From the NCBI GenBank assembly GCA_001972305.1, contig BDDD01000984.1, forward strand, positions 221,800 through 285,799: a stretch of 64,000 nt of DNA, given 5' to 3'. Each line of letters opens with the position of its first letter. Within the stretch, counting starts at the first letter, position 1. The DNA comes from Cephalotus follicularis (lineage: Eukaryota > Streptophyta > Magnoliopsida > Oxalidales > Cephalotaceae). The notes beneath the pieces were generated by a model. It was not told the origin of the DNA. It worked only from the letters and a program-made list of their open reading frames with translations, and did not search any database. Below, one piece after another: positions 47,960 to 60,002 of this stretch. The translations under genes were made by a program, and so were the position numbers.

Positions 47960-48345
47960 AAAGACATCGACGTCTTTGTAGAAGACGTCGACTCCTTTTC
48001 TGGGAAATCATTGAACTGTGATGTTTACTTTGGATGGCCATTATAGCCACTTGGAATTACCTGTTTGGTTTCGGATTGATGCTATGGTTGTGTTACTATC
48101 GACCAGTAGCATGTCTTGCACGTTTATATAGTGGGATCCATTTATATAAAGGATTAAAAGGTTGAGTTTTAGCCTCCTGAATCAAGACTCGCAACTGATA
48201 CTCCCTGGTATGAAAAAGACATCGACGTCTTTTACAAAGACATCGACGTCTTTGGTCCAGAAAAGCCTGGGAATAATTGGACATAAGATTCACACTTTAG
48301 GCTAAAAGACATCGACGCCTTAAGAAAAGACATCGAAGCCTTTCC
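47960..48345 (+). repeat. GACGTCGACGTC palindrome pairs, second cluster
   Basis: Three pairs are each separated by exactly 21 bp: cores 47967 and 47988, 48222 and 48243, 48312 and 48333. Each motif sits in AAAGACATCGACGTCTTT-like sequence. Confidence 0.85.
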
Positions 48346-49628
48346 TCCTGGACAGTAGAATTTCACACGAATGAGAACCGTTAGACCCGGAACGACTCTA
48401 AAAATGAACCTAGATGCATTCTGAGCATATGATTGCATTGTTACTGTGACTTGCATTATGGTTGCTTTCCTAAAAGTGTTAAACCATTTTGAAAAGCTTG
48501 CAAGATTATTATGATTATTTGGGTACGAAAATGTATAATTGTCAAATTACGAATCTATATATTTTCGAACTGTTTGGGGAAGTATTTCCAATGACAAAGA
48601 ACTGATTTAAAGATTGATTATGAAATCAAAGGTAATTTTGTGAAAATGTATAATTTATGAATATATATGTTTTCGAAATGATTGGGGAAGTATTTCCAAA
48701 GACAGAGATATGTATTGTTTTAAGCTTATGACTTATTGCAACTTGTGAACTGAAAAGTATATTTTAAACAAATATATTTGATCAAGTAAATATGTGTAAT
48801 TGCTTGACTTGTACTGTTGACTGCTTGTGCCTGTGGATTATTAGCCACCGTGCTAATAACCTGTTGATTACTTAGCCGCCGTGCTAGTAACCTGCTGTTG
48901 GTTTGGTCGCCATGCTAAACAACTTACGGAGGACTTGCTCCAAAACCGTTCGCAAACGGGGACGGAGTTAGAGTGCACGACGTTGGGGCCAGGAGGTGGC
49001 GACGGTCATGACGACTGGACTGTCTGGTTCCTTTTTGGGAACATATTTACTGCTTGTGTTAATATAACTTTTGAGTTATACTTGTACTGTGAGCATGCAT
49101 ATATTTTTATATGTATATACGGAGGTAATTTTACTATGAAAATTTCATGACATGGCTCATCATCATGCATTCATTCATGATATTCATTGTCTTATTACTT
49201 GAACTGTATTTATGGGTTTATTCACTTAGCCGAGTGAGGACAAAGGCTAACCCCTACTGTAACAGATTGATGGAGTGGCCTTGACATGGAGCATGCACGG
49301 AGATTTAAAGAGAAGACTTGTTATTTTCTCTTATTTTGGGATATTGAACATTTATCGTGTTATTTGGTTTTTGTAAAGCTGGATATTGTTATCTTGTATT
49401 GTATTATTTCACGCTCCGTTTTGGGCGATCAACAGTTATGTTTGGTTTATCGGGCATCACGTAGTATGAGATGCGTGATGTGTTCGGCTTATATTTGATG
49501 CTTCAGCAAGATGATTCTGGTTAGGAAAAGTTTAAATTTCATGGTAATTTTACATAAGCCGGATTTATATATGTTGATTGCCGTACCACTTTATATGTTG
49601 TCTATGGTTGTGGAAACGGGGTGTGACA

Positions 49629-49950
49629 ATTAGAGAGAGTTGGGGAAGTAGCGTATCAGATATCACTACCACCTAACTTATCCAATGTACACAACGTATA
49701 TCATGTTTCCATGCTACGAAAATACGTATCCAATCCTTCTCATGTGTTGAGCTATGACCCTGGATTTGTCAGCGATAATATATCATATGAAGAAAGGCCA
49801 ATGAGGATTCTAGACAGATAGGAGAAAGTCTTACGCACAAAGACCATTCCTATGGTAAAGGTACTGTTGCAGTTTCACGGAGCTGAAGAAGCTGCATGGG
49901 AATATGAAGCTGAAATGATGGAAACATTCCCTCATTTATTTGGCATGTAA
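49629..49950 (+). pseudogene. Integrase tail and chromodomain of the split element
   Basis: This is the continuation of the integrase C-terminal domain after the solo LTR, ending with a chromodomain-like segment (MVKVLLQFHGAEEAAWE) and TAA at 49948-49950. A stop (TAG 49819) lies before EKVLRTKTIPM. The downstream GAGGATGAATTT and polypurine tract follow the usual layout. Confidence 0.9.
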
Positions 49951-49977
49951 AGATTTAAATTCGAGGATGAATTTTTT

Positions 49978-49992
49978 GTAAGGTGGGGGGAA
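49978..49992 (+). other. Polypurine tract of the split element
   Basis: A purine-rich run, GTAAGGTGGGGGGAA, lies directly before the LTR start TGTAATAACC. Confidence 0.78.
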
Positions 49993-52101
49993 TGTAATAA
50001 CCGCAAATTCAATTTAATGTCTATTATGTAAATGATGAATAAAGTATACATTGAATTGAAATTGTGCTTAATTGTTCATTGATTAAGCTGATAGTTGTCA
50101 TGGAGTTACATTGAGGTCTGAATTGAATGGGATTAAAGGAATGGAGGACTAAATTGAATTAAATTGAAAGTTAATTTAAAGAAACTAGAATCTGACATGT
50201 ACACATCGACGCCAACGAAGGACGTCGACGCCTTGAACCAGATAAGTATTTTGATACATGTCAATTGAAATGGAACAACGTAGACATTGACGCCAAATGA
50301 AGACGTCGACGCCTTGAATCCAGGTTAGAGTTTTGATACGTGTTGATTGAAAGAGAATTAACGGCATGAGTGTCCTTCAATCTGGACAGGTGTGATGCTA
50401 GTGTTAGATGGAATGAAACATGGCAAAACACTAGAGAAACCAGCAGAATGGAGTACCAGCTGTCATCTGCATTAAGGACTAGTGTCTTGACTGATGTAAC
50501 CTGCAAAATGAAACGAGAAAACAATGAGATCATGGAATGAGAGAGAAGAGAAAATGTCAGAATTCTGAGTTAGAAGATTCACTGGATTACTGAGATAAAT
50601 CTTCTATATCAGACACTCTGAGAGTTGAGTTGAGTTAGAAATCCTCTTAAAAGAGAAGAGTACGTCTACTGTGCCGAGTTATGCAAAGAAGGGTATTCAA
50701 AGTGGAGCTTGAGGCTTGAAGTGGTTGGTAAGCTTCAGGTCGAATTCACTGTTTCTGTTATAGTTAATAAGTTATATATACTGATCTTGTACATAATGAT
50801 AACCTACAACACAGATTTGTTTCTGTTGAATCATAGAGTGACTGGGTTGTTGGAGAGTTGGAACTCTAAAGAAAAGAATCAATACAAATTGATTATGGGA
50901 AAGCAACTGAGGTAGGGTTTATGACATTTTTTTGAAGATATAACATGCATATTGTGTTATGGTGGTTTATAGGTGCTTGCATGTTGATGTTATACTGGAT
51001 TAAACTGTGAAATTCATGCTCTGTTTTGGATGAATATGTACTATGTATAATGTTATGTTGAGAACGACGCACAAACCCAGGATAAACATCGACGCCTAAT
51101 ACTTTAACTTTGACGCCTAAAGCTACTGTCTTAAAGGACATCAGCGCCTAAGAGGAAAATGTTGACGCTTAAGGTTCCTACGTTAACGCGTCGACGCCAA
51201 TGTTGAGCATCGACGCCAAAGTTAAACGTTGACTCCTAAGATACACATTGACGCCAAAGTTATACGTTGAAGCCTTACTGAAACAATAGAGATTTTTCTC
51301 CTGTTTATAGTTGATTTTCATGATATTACACTGACTTCCACATTGTGAACTATTATGCATTATTACTGCTTTGATTCTTGTAATCATTAGTGATTGTACT
51401 GTGGTGCAAATTGCATGTTACTGAAAATTATTCACTGTTATAGATATATTATATCTACCAAAGTATTTTATACAAATACTATTGTTTCAAAGGAATCTAT
51501 AACTGAGTGCTATATGCACAACTGAATCTTTTACACTGTACTGTTTTCTCGAAATGAGAACTTACTGAACTGTTTTATTGTTTTCTCTTCAAAAGTGAAC
51601 CACTGTTATATTACATTACATTTGTAATAACTGTAATGTTTGTGATTGATTGTCTGATGGTCTAGTGATCTGAGAGTATCACTGACTACAAAGGTGGGCC
51701 TAGGTGTCAGGAGTTAGCTAGAGCTTATACACCAAACTTATCTGCAATGCAGATCGTGACTGTTAATTGCCCGCTAAGTGCTGGCAATACTGTTTACCTT
51801 TTCTGTTATCGTCGAAGTGTGTGGTGATAGTTAGGTGGTGTATTGTTGGGGCTAGGAGGTAGCGATGTGTGACACCCTACTGGTTTATATATATTACTTT
51901 ATGTATATACTGTACTGACATATGACCGGTCATGAATGACTACATATATATATTCATTTTCATGCATACTTTTCCTACTTAGCCGAGTAGACAAAAGGCT
52001 AACACCTACAATTTTAGACTAATGAAGGAAGTTTATGGGCGTGCTGCTGAAACTGTTCTTGAAGGATTTTCTTTAAGGTTGTAAATTGTAATAAGTCTTA
52101 C
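49993..52101 (+). mobile_element. 3' LTR (long LTR-A), first part
   Basis: The start is TGTAATAACCGCAAATTC. It aligns by eye with the 5' LTR at 40172-42340. Differences include a deletion of about 110 bp after CACCCTACTGG (51885). It ends at CTTAC, the target duplication of the 52102-59997 insertion. It contains palindrome cores at 50206, 50225, 50287 and 50306 (pairs 19 bp apart) and 51089-51271, plus hairpins 51740-51831. Confidence 0.93.
51083..51271 (+). repeat. Palindrome array in 3' LTR-A
   Basis: Cores lie at 51089, 51110, 51141, 51162, 51191, 51210, 51229, 51248 and 51267. Steps are 21, 31, 21, 29, 19, 19, 19 and 19 bp. Flanks read (A)CGTCGACGCC. The last five copies are exactly 19 bp apart, slightly tighter than in the other LTR groups. 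Confidence 0.8.
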
Positions 52102-54008
52102 TGTAACACCCCCAAGACGTGGGAGTCGCCACAGTGCATAATACCAAAACTAAACAGGTCACATTACATTGAATAATTCATCTTTATTTAAAAACGTGAT
52201 GGTTTAAAGCATTACCATAACATATAAAATTGATCATAAACTTGAGCTTATTCAAAATTCAAAATCATAAACTAAAATTAACATATTGGTCAATTTAACT
52301 GGTTCCACTATGACCACATAACATAAAGGATCGGCTACTAAACAATCCTCAGATAAGGATGGGAGTCACTCTCATCACACATTGCCCCTTTGCTCCTGAT
52401 AACCTGCCGCATGGAAACAAAAACGCGGCTGAGCAAACCTCAGTACAGATATAGAATATAAAACAGTAAACAATATTTTTAAAGCAGGAAGATTTCCAAA
52501 AGTGCATTAGAGTTGAAATCTTAAGCAATAAAATAGTTAAACATGTTTTATAAATGCTAACGGCAAAACGGAATAACAAAGTTCATAACTTTGAAAACCA
52601 TAAAGTGTATCTTTTTCCAAAACATAGGATCAAAAACCTGAGCACCAAAACCAAAACATATCATATAATAGCAAGGAGTTTCGCGACACCCACATTGCCA
52701 ATGGAATTGTAGTATACGTCACTATACATACAATCTCCATATCCCAAACATATACCAATAACATATAACTAAGATCGATCTATACGTCTCTATCCCAAAT
52801 CCGATCTACGGATATCCCTGAGAGACGCCGTAAATGAATCACACCGTTACGGAAAGTGTCATGCCCCCGTGCCAGGCCCACAGCATGCCTATGGTACCCC
52901 CATAGGTGGATATAATAGCTCAGTATTTTACCATTTTCAAAAATATGATTTCATCAAATCATTTTCAAATAGAGACGTTTCTCAAACCATTACCATAAAT
53001 CGTACTCAAACGATATACTTTCATAATTAATTCATCAAATTTTACAGTAAATAGATGATTGCATATCATTTCGTAAATACATTATAACTGATTTTATAAA
53101 GTCAGAATATTTACTTCGCAAAATACCAAAAGACTTTATTTGCAAAAATCCAACATACGGAATTCATAAACCAAAGTAAGCATATTCATAAACCAAGTAA
53201 TATCAAAATCAGAATCTGTATTTAAATCTCAAACGATACCGAAACGAAAAGAATATGTCAAGGAACGAAGAATCCGTACCTTGCGCGATCAGAAATAAGC
53301 TTACGAATAACTTAAAGGTTCCACGTAGTACACAAATCTATACAATACGAAAACATTCGTATAAGGGTCTAAAATCCATTTTGAACATAAAACAGAATCA
53401 CAAAGATGTTTATAATTAAACCCGGATCATCGGAAGAATAAACGGACGAAAACCGAAGTTTACAAGACAAACCAGTCGACTGTTTGAAGTATCCAGTCGA
53501 CTAACAATGGGTGGCAGTCGACTGCATAACAGGACCAGTCGACTACTCATCCTGGACTTGCAGACAGTCGACTGAAACAGGGTATCCAGCCGACTGAACA
53601 GGAGAACTAGTCGACTGCATTTACAGGGCAGCCGACTGCCTTGCTCGACAGAAACCAGAAACATGGCAGATTTGCTGCAATTTTGCTACCCAAACCCAAG
53701 TTGTTCCTTACCAGATGATTTCTAACTTTAAGAACAACCTTATATGACATGTAAAACAACATTACATCACTGAATTTGACAGAACCTCATTAACAGAAAA
53801 TTATTCCCACATGGTGGAGACTTTAAACCATGGCATACAAATCCCTAACCCAATCCTATCCATTTATAATGATTATATGCATCAACAACAGATTATAGGA
53901 CACTCTTTAGACATCTACAGACTGCTATAACACATGACAATTCAACAGAAAAACAAAATGGGCAGAAACCAAGACTACTTCTCCAATGACAACTTAAACA
54001 TGACCCAA
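52102..54008 (-). mobile_element. LTR-C copy 1, start missing
   Basis: 1907 bp, ending (minus strand) GGGGGTGTTACA at 52102. It is joined at 54008 to RT at GTTGGGTCATG. It is near-identical by eye to copy 2 at 55971-57877, with scattered single-base differences. Palindrome array at 53473-53638, CCTATGG hairpin at 52889-52907, donor-like CTGGTAAGGA near 53707. Confidence 0.92.
53473..53638 (-). repeat. CAGTCGACTG array in LTR-C copy 1
   Basis: Eight motifs start at 53473, 53494, 53515, 53536, 53565, 53587, 53608 and 53629; steps are 21, 21, 21, 29, 22, 21 and 21 bp. The position of the longer step matches the solo LTR at 22907-23111. Confidence 0.9.
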
Positions 54009-54840
54009 CTCAATCCTAGGCAAAGGGTATTTATTACGAACAGTGATTCGATTCAGTTCTCTATAGTCAATACACAGTCTCATAGATCCGTCCTTCTTCT
54101 TCACAAACAAAACCGGAGCTCCCCACAGCGAAACACTTGGCCGGATAAAACTCCGATCTAGCAACTCTTGCAACTGTTCTTTAAGCTCTTGCAACTCTAA
54201 CGGTTCCATCCTATAAGGTGCTTTAGATATAGGTGCCGCCCCAGGAATGAGTTCGATGGTAAACTCCACTTCCCGTTGCGGTGGCAAACCCGGTAATTCC
54301 TCCGGAAACACATCAGAAAACTCTCTAACCACAGGATAATCTTCAAGGCGAGGCTCGGCCCTTGAGACATCCTTCACAGCAGCCAGAAACCCTTCGGCGC
54401 CCTTAGCTACTAACTTCTGAGCTTTCATAACAGATATAATCTTAACATCTTTCATAGGCCGTGAACCCTGATAAATAAAATCAGGTCGATCCACATCTCC
54501 GAACAGAACCCTCCGAGCATGACAATCAATCGTAGCCCGATGGCGCTCCAACCAATCCATCCCCAAAATCATATCGAAATCATACATGTCCATAGGAAAA
54601 AGATTCACATCACGAATCCGGTCATCAAAAACAATTGGGCAATCATAAAAACACTCAGATATCATAACAGATGTCCCCATAGGGGTAGAAAGAACCAAAG
54701 CAGGATCAAACAATTGCGAAGGCATACCAAGATGCCGAACAAAAGATCTCGCCACAACCGAGTGTGTCGATCCAGTATCATATAACACATAAGCTCTACG
54801 GTTACCAACAGAAATAAAACCCGAAACCGTACCTGGAGCA
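54009..54840 (-). pseudogene. Protease and RT start of the nested LTR-C element
   Basis: The minus-strand protease has the catalytic triplet in [14 protein letters not shown] near 54770, followed by DMILGMDWL near 54560. RT begins near 54340 ([18 protein letters not shown]) and continues through [12 protein letters not shown]. It ends abruptly after NKYPLPRI, where LTR sequence starts at 54008. The catalytic Asp pair of RT is therefore missing. The region is in the same frame as gag, separated by stops near 54943 and 55100. Confidence 0.92.
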
Positions 54841-55790
54841 TTAGCTGCCTGATGAGCCGTAATTGCGAAGACTCGGCCTCCAACATTACGCTGCCCAGCA
54901 GTTGCACCATTACTTTTCCTTTCCTTAGCACGAGGATCCTAACAATCCTTCGCGAAGTGTCCCATCTGGCCACATACGAAACAAGCCCCACTGACTTTAT
55001 AACAGGTACCTACTGGATGATACCTACCACAAGCATCACACTTTGCAATCTGAATATTAGGGTTACCCCCATCAGCTCCCTGTGCATTTCCTTGCTGACG
55101 CTATTGATTACCATCCCTATTCTGCTTGTGATCTTTCTTATGTTGCTTACCTCCTCTTCCCTTGTTCCATGAACTGCCTTGACCCTTGTTCTGCTACCCA
55201 GAACCTTGTTCACTCCTATACCGCTTTTTATCTCCTTCCAGACGAGCTGCCTGAAAATCCAATCTCTCTAACTCAATATTTTTCGTGGCATTAGCAACTT
55301 CAGCTACATCCGCAAACTTAGAGTTGATCAGCTTCCCCCGAAACAGGTAATGCAGCTTCCATTTGAATTTTTCAGCTTGCTCAGATGCTGACCCTGCCGC
55401 GGATCCAGCAAACCCAGCCAATCTAGTGAAACGGGCCAAGAACTCTGAAACTGTCTCTCCATCTTTCTGCCTGGTATTTACGAACTCTCTAGCATAGGCC
55501 TCCTTATCAGCAGTGGGGAAATACTGCTGATAGAAGACATCTCGGAACTCAAACCATGACAGAGCATCAGCATAACCATCACCCTTGGCCGAATTCAGAG
55601 TGTTCCACCATTTATGAGCATCCCCTTCCAATTTGTAAGTCGCCAACCTTACCTTCTGCTGATCATCACACCTCAGAACATTGAAGATCTTCTCCATATG
55701 TGCTATCCAGTGCTCAGCTTCCACCGGTGTCACAGCCGAACTGAAAGACTGCGGCCACTGGTGCAGTTCTCTGAGGAACGTTTCTTATGC
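54841..55790 (-). pseudogene. Gag of the nested LTR-C element
   Basis: The minus-strand start MVRIRNVPQRTAP is near 55780, followed by a frameshift near 55735. The capsid domain (AEHWIAHMEKIFNVLRC, EFRDVFYQQYFP, LARFTRLAGF) spans 55720-55260. Two zinc knuckles, CDACGRYHPVGTC and CFVCGQMGHFAKDC, lie near 55045-54950 and both keep all four ligands. Stops lie near 55193 and 55100 (Gln positions) and just after the second knuckle. It is the best preserved gag in the window. Confidence 0.9.
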
Positions 55791-55953
55791 GTACCATCTA
55801 CGAAAGAATCCGAACACGTGATATCAAACCGAAACACAAAACCAAAACAGAAAACATATCAAAAAGGCTGAAACATAACCGAATAACCCTAAACCAAGTC
55901 TACCCAAACTCACAGGTCAAACCTAGTCAGGTCTCCTAAGGAAACAAAACCTA

Positions 55954-55965
55954 TCTCTGATACCA
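55954..55965 (-). other. Primer-binding site, minus strand
   Basis: The minus strand reads TGGTATCAGAGA, one base from the initiator Met tRNA complement, 5 bp inside the LTR end at 55971. It proves that the LTR at 55971-57877 acts as a 5' LTR for the gag at 54841-55790. Confidence 0.9.
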
Positions 55966-55970
55966 TAAAC

Positions 55971-57877
55971 TGTAACACCCCCGAGACGTGGGAGTCGCCA
56001 CAGTGCATAATACCAAAACTAAACAGGTCATATTACATTGAATAATTCATCTTTATTTAAAAACGTGAAGGTTTAAAGCATAACCATAACATATAAAATT
56101 GATCATAAACTTGAGCTTATTCAAAATTCAAAATCATAAACTGAAATTAACATATTGGTCAATTTAACTGGTTCCACTATGACCACATAACATAAAGGAT
56201 CGGCTACTAAACAATCCTCAGATAAGGATGGGAGTCACTCTCATCACACATTGCCCCTTTGCTCCTGATAACCTGCCGCATGGAAACAAAAACGCGGCTG
56301 AGCAAACCTCAGTACGGATATAGAATATAAAACAGTAAACAATATTTTTAAAGCAGGAAGATTTCCAAAAGTGCATTAGAGTTGAAATCTTAAGCAATAA
56401 AATAGTTAAACATGTTTTATAAATGCCCACGGCAAAACGGAATAACAAAGTTCATAACTTTGAAAACCATAAAGTGTATCTTTTTCCAAAACATAGGATC
56501 CAAAACCTGAGCACCAAAACCAAAACATATCATATAATAGCAAGGAGTTTTACGACACCCACATTGCCAATGGAATTGTAGTATACGGCACTATACATAC
56601 AATCTCCATATCCCAAACATATACCAATAACATATAACGAAGATCGATCTATACGCCTCTATCCCAAATCCGATCTACGGATATCCCTGAGAGACTCCGT
56701 AAATGAATCACACCGTTACGGAAAGTGTCATGCCCCCGTGCCAGGCCCACAGCATGCCTATGGTACCCCCATAGGTGGATATAATAGCTTAGTATTTTAC
56801 CATTTTCAAAAATATGATTTCATCAAATCATTTTCAAATAAAGACGTTTCCCAAACCATTACCATAAATCGTACTCAAACGATATACTTTCATAATTAAT
56901 TCATCAAATTTTACAGTAAATAGATGATTGCATATCATTTCGTAAATACATTATAACTGATTTTATAAAGTCAGAATATTTACTTCGCAAAATACCAAAA
57001 GACTTTATTTGCAAAAATCCAACATACGGAATTCATAAACCAAAGTAAGCATATTCATAAACCAAGTAATATCAAAATCATAATCTGTATTTAAATCTCA
57101 AACGATACCGAAACGAAAAGAATATGTCAAGGAACGAAGAACCCGTACCTTGGGCGATCACAAATAAGCTTACGAATAACTTAAAGGTTCCACGTAGCAC
57201 ACAAATCTATACAATACAAAAACATTCGTATAAGGGTCTAAAATCCATTTTGAACATAAAACAGAATCACAAAGATGTTTATAATTAAACCGGGATCATC
57301 GGAAGAATAAACGGACGAAAACAGAAGTTTACAGGACAAACCAGTCCACTGTTTGAAGGATCCAGTCGACTAACAATGGGTGGCAGTCGACTGCATAACA
57401 GGACCAGTCGACTACTCATCCTGGACTTGCAGACAGTCGACTGAAACAGGGTATCCAGCCGACTGAACAGGAGAACAAGTAGACTGCATTTACAGGGCAG
57501 CCGACTACCTTGCTCGACAGAAACCAGAAACATGGCAGATTTGCTGCAATTTTGCTACCCAAACCCAAGTTGTTCATTACCAGATGATTTCTAACTTTAA
57601 GAACAACCTTATATGACATGTAAAACAACATTACATCACTGAATTTGACAGAACCTCATTAACAGAAAATTATTCCCACATGGTGGAGACTTTAAACCAT
57701 GGCATACAAATCCCTAACCCAATCCTATCCATTTATAATGATTATATGCATCAACAACAGATTATAGGACACTCTTTAGACATCTACAGACTGCTATAAC
57801 ACATGACAATTCAACAGAAAAACAAAATGGGCAGAAACCAAGACTACTTCTCCAATGACAACTTAAACATGACCCAA
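55971..57877 (-). mobile_element. LTR-C copy 2, start missing, flanked by both pol and PBS
   Basis: 1907 bp, the same length and limits as copy 1. Its minus-strand end borders the PBS (as in a 5' LTR); its other end is fused to the pol end (as in a 3' LTR). The palindrome array at 57342-57507 has starts at 57342, 57363, 57384, 57405, 57434, 57456, 57477 and 57498, with the same steps as copy 1 and two more decayed motifs. Confidence 0.92.
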
Positions 57878-59779
57878 ACTAACAAACGAGGGTATCGTTC
57901 CCGAATGTGCTCTTCCATCTCCCAGGTAGCCTCACGTTCGGGATGGTTCTTCCATAGCACCTTCACAAACGGAACGGTCTTGCTACGTGTAACCCGCTCC
58001 TGTCGATCCAGAATAGCTTCTGCCTCCTCATCGTAAGACAAATCCTCACGAATGCTGTCCAAAGGATAGTGGACCACGTGTAGGGGATGATACTGATAAC
58101 CCCTCAACAAGGACACATGGAACACATCATGAACATGAGATAACTGTGGAGGCAAAGCTAACTGATATGCAACTGTGCCAACCCTCTCCAGAATCTCAAA
58201 TGGTCCTATAAATCGAGGGCTCAACTTTCCTTTCAGTCCAAACCGTCGGACGCCTTTCCAAGGTGAAACTTTTAAGAACACGTGTTCACCTACTTTGAAC
58301 TCCAAATCCCTCTGATGTTTGTCTGCATAACTTTTCTGTCGAGATTGAGCTGTCTTCAATCTCTCCCTTGCGATAGCCACTTTCTCAGTAGTAATTCGTA
58401 CTAGTTCTGGTCCCTCGATAACTCTTTCCCTGACCTCATCCTAGCATGTCGGAGCCCTACATTTCCTCCCATAGAGAGCTTCAAACGGAGCCATACGAAT
58501 ACTAGCATGCCAACTGTTATTATAGGCAAACTCCACTAGACACAGATACTCATCCCAGCTCCCAGTCCAATCCAAAGCACAAGACCTCAACATATCTTCT
58601 AAGGTCTGAATGGTCCTCTCTGTCTGCCCATCTGTCTGTGGATGGAAAGCTGTACTGAAATTTAGTCTACTGCCCCAAGCTTTCTGAAATCCCTTCCAAA
58701 ACCGTGAAGTGAAACGAGGATCCCTATCCGAAACAATAGATACAGGAGTCCCATGCAGTCTCATAATCTCTCGCTGGAAAACCTCCGCCAAGCGGTCCAC
58801 AGAATAATCTTCTCGGATTGCCAAGAAATGAGCTGATTTGGTCAACCGATCCACAACAACCCAAATAGCATCGTTTCTTCTATAAGTTCTCGGCAAGCCT
58901 GTAACAGAATCCATTGCAATACTCTCCCATTTCCATACCGGAACTTCCAAGGGTTGTAACAGACCACTAGCACGCTGGTGTTCGATCTTAACCTGTTGAC
59001 AGACCAAACACTTCCCGACAAATTCTGCTACGTCCCTCTTCATTCCGCTCCACCAGAAATTCGCTTTTAAGTCTCTATACATTTTTGTAGAACCTGGATG
59101 AATAGAGAACGGAGAGCTATGCGCTTCAGATAAAACAGCATCTCTGATAGAAGTATCTGTCGGAACACACAACCAACTACCCAACCAGATCACTCCATGC
59201 TCATCCACACGGAACTCTGACTGTTTACCCTCTTCAACATTCTGAACCAAGGCCCAAAGCTCACCGTCATCATTCTGAGCTGCCTTAATTCGAGATATAA
59301 GGGTAGGTTCCATATTCATGCCAGCCATATATCCATTTGAACCTCGAACAAACAGATTCAAATCCAATCGCTCCATGTCTGCTATCAAATGCGACTGTGT
59401 AACCAAAGCCGCCACACTCCCGGAGCTCTTCCTAGTCAGAGCATCAGCTACCACATTTGCTTTACCAGGGTGGTACTGAATATTCAGATCGTAATCCTTT
59501 AGAAGCTCTAACCAACGTCTCTGACGCATATTCAACTCCTTCTGCGTGAAGATGTACTTGAGACTCTTATGATCGGTAAAGACGTCACAAGTTTCTCCAT
59601 ACAAGTAGTGCCTCCAAATCTTCAGCGCAAACACAACTGCCGCCAATTCAAGATCATGTGTAGGGTAATTCAACTCATAAGGCTTCAACTGTCTCGAAGC
59701 GTATGCTATCACATGTCCATGCTGCATCAGAACACAACCCAAACCCTTTTTAGAAGCATCACTATAAATCTGGTATCCA
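57878..59779 (-). pseudogene. Pol remnant (RNase H, integrase, chromodomain) of the nested element
   Basis: One minus-strand frame starts inside RNase H (YQIYSDAS at the 59779 junction), passes DHKS and [11 protein letters not shown], then integrase with an intact zinc finger ([20 protein letters not shown]) and SDRDPRFTS, and ends in the chromodomain segment FVKVLWKNHPEREATWE. A single in-frame stop at 58438-58440 replaces an expected Trp before DE. The normal end after RYPRLL is lost: the frame runs into LTR sequence (VWVMFKL) at 57877. It is the least damaged pol in the window. Confidence 0.93.
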
Positions 59780-59997
59780 ATTTCTGAAAATATAATTATT
59801 TGTTTAATAAAATTGTTTGTAATAATAAAATATAATATAGCTACTTATCCAATAACCAAATCCATACCCACAAGCCCAAACAAAATAAGGCTGGTATCAG
59901 TCAGCCCCAAACATAAACCCAACGTAAACATACAATTTCATAAACGAAATAAATACAACTCGTAAGAAAATTACGTACAGGTAAGCAGGGTATTACA
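59780..59997 (-). mobile_element. First 218 bp of LTR-C, fused to RNase H
   Basis: The minus strand begins TGTAATACCCTGC at 59997, beside the target duplication, and holds GGCTGACTGATACCAGCC near 59895. It breaks into pol at about 59779. It supplies the LTR start that copies 1 and 2 lack. Confidence 0.85.
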
Positions 59998-60002
59998 CTT
60001 AC

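Larger units (their letters stand above)
46883..49628 (+). mobile_element. Solo LTR-B inside integrase, perfect target duplication
   Basis: It starts TGTAACGCCC and ends GGGGTGTGACA, 2746 bp. ATTAG occurs on both sides (46878-46882 and 49629-49633). Removing it with one ATTAG joins the integrase tail frame (GPYKIL then ERVGEVAYQI). Inside are palindrome pairs with AAAGACATCGACGTCTTT flanks and a TATA-like GCATAAAAATAA near 47504. There is also a donor-like AAAGGTAGGGG near 47724, the block GAGTGAGGACAAAGGCTAAC near 49232 and a 7-bp stem-loop at 49455-49480. Confidence 0.95.
52102..59997 (-). mobile_element. Rearranged minus-strand LTR-C element, perfect target duplication
   Basis: CTTAC lies on both sides (52097-52101 and 59998-60002), and host LTR sequence resumes at 60003. 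In minus orientation the order is: LTR start (59997-59780), RNase H to chromodomain (59779-57878), LTR lacking its start (57877-55971), primer-binding site, gag, protease, RT start (55970-54009), and LTR lacking its start again (54008-52102). So the 3' half of pol precedes the 5' half. It looks like an element inserted once as a unit and then deleted, or inserted already rearranged. Confidence 0.9.
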
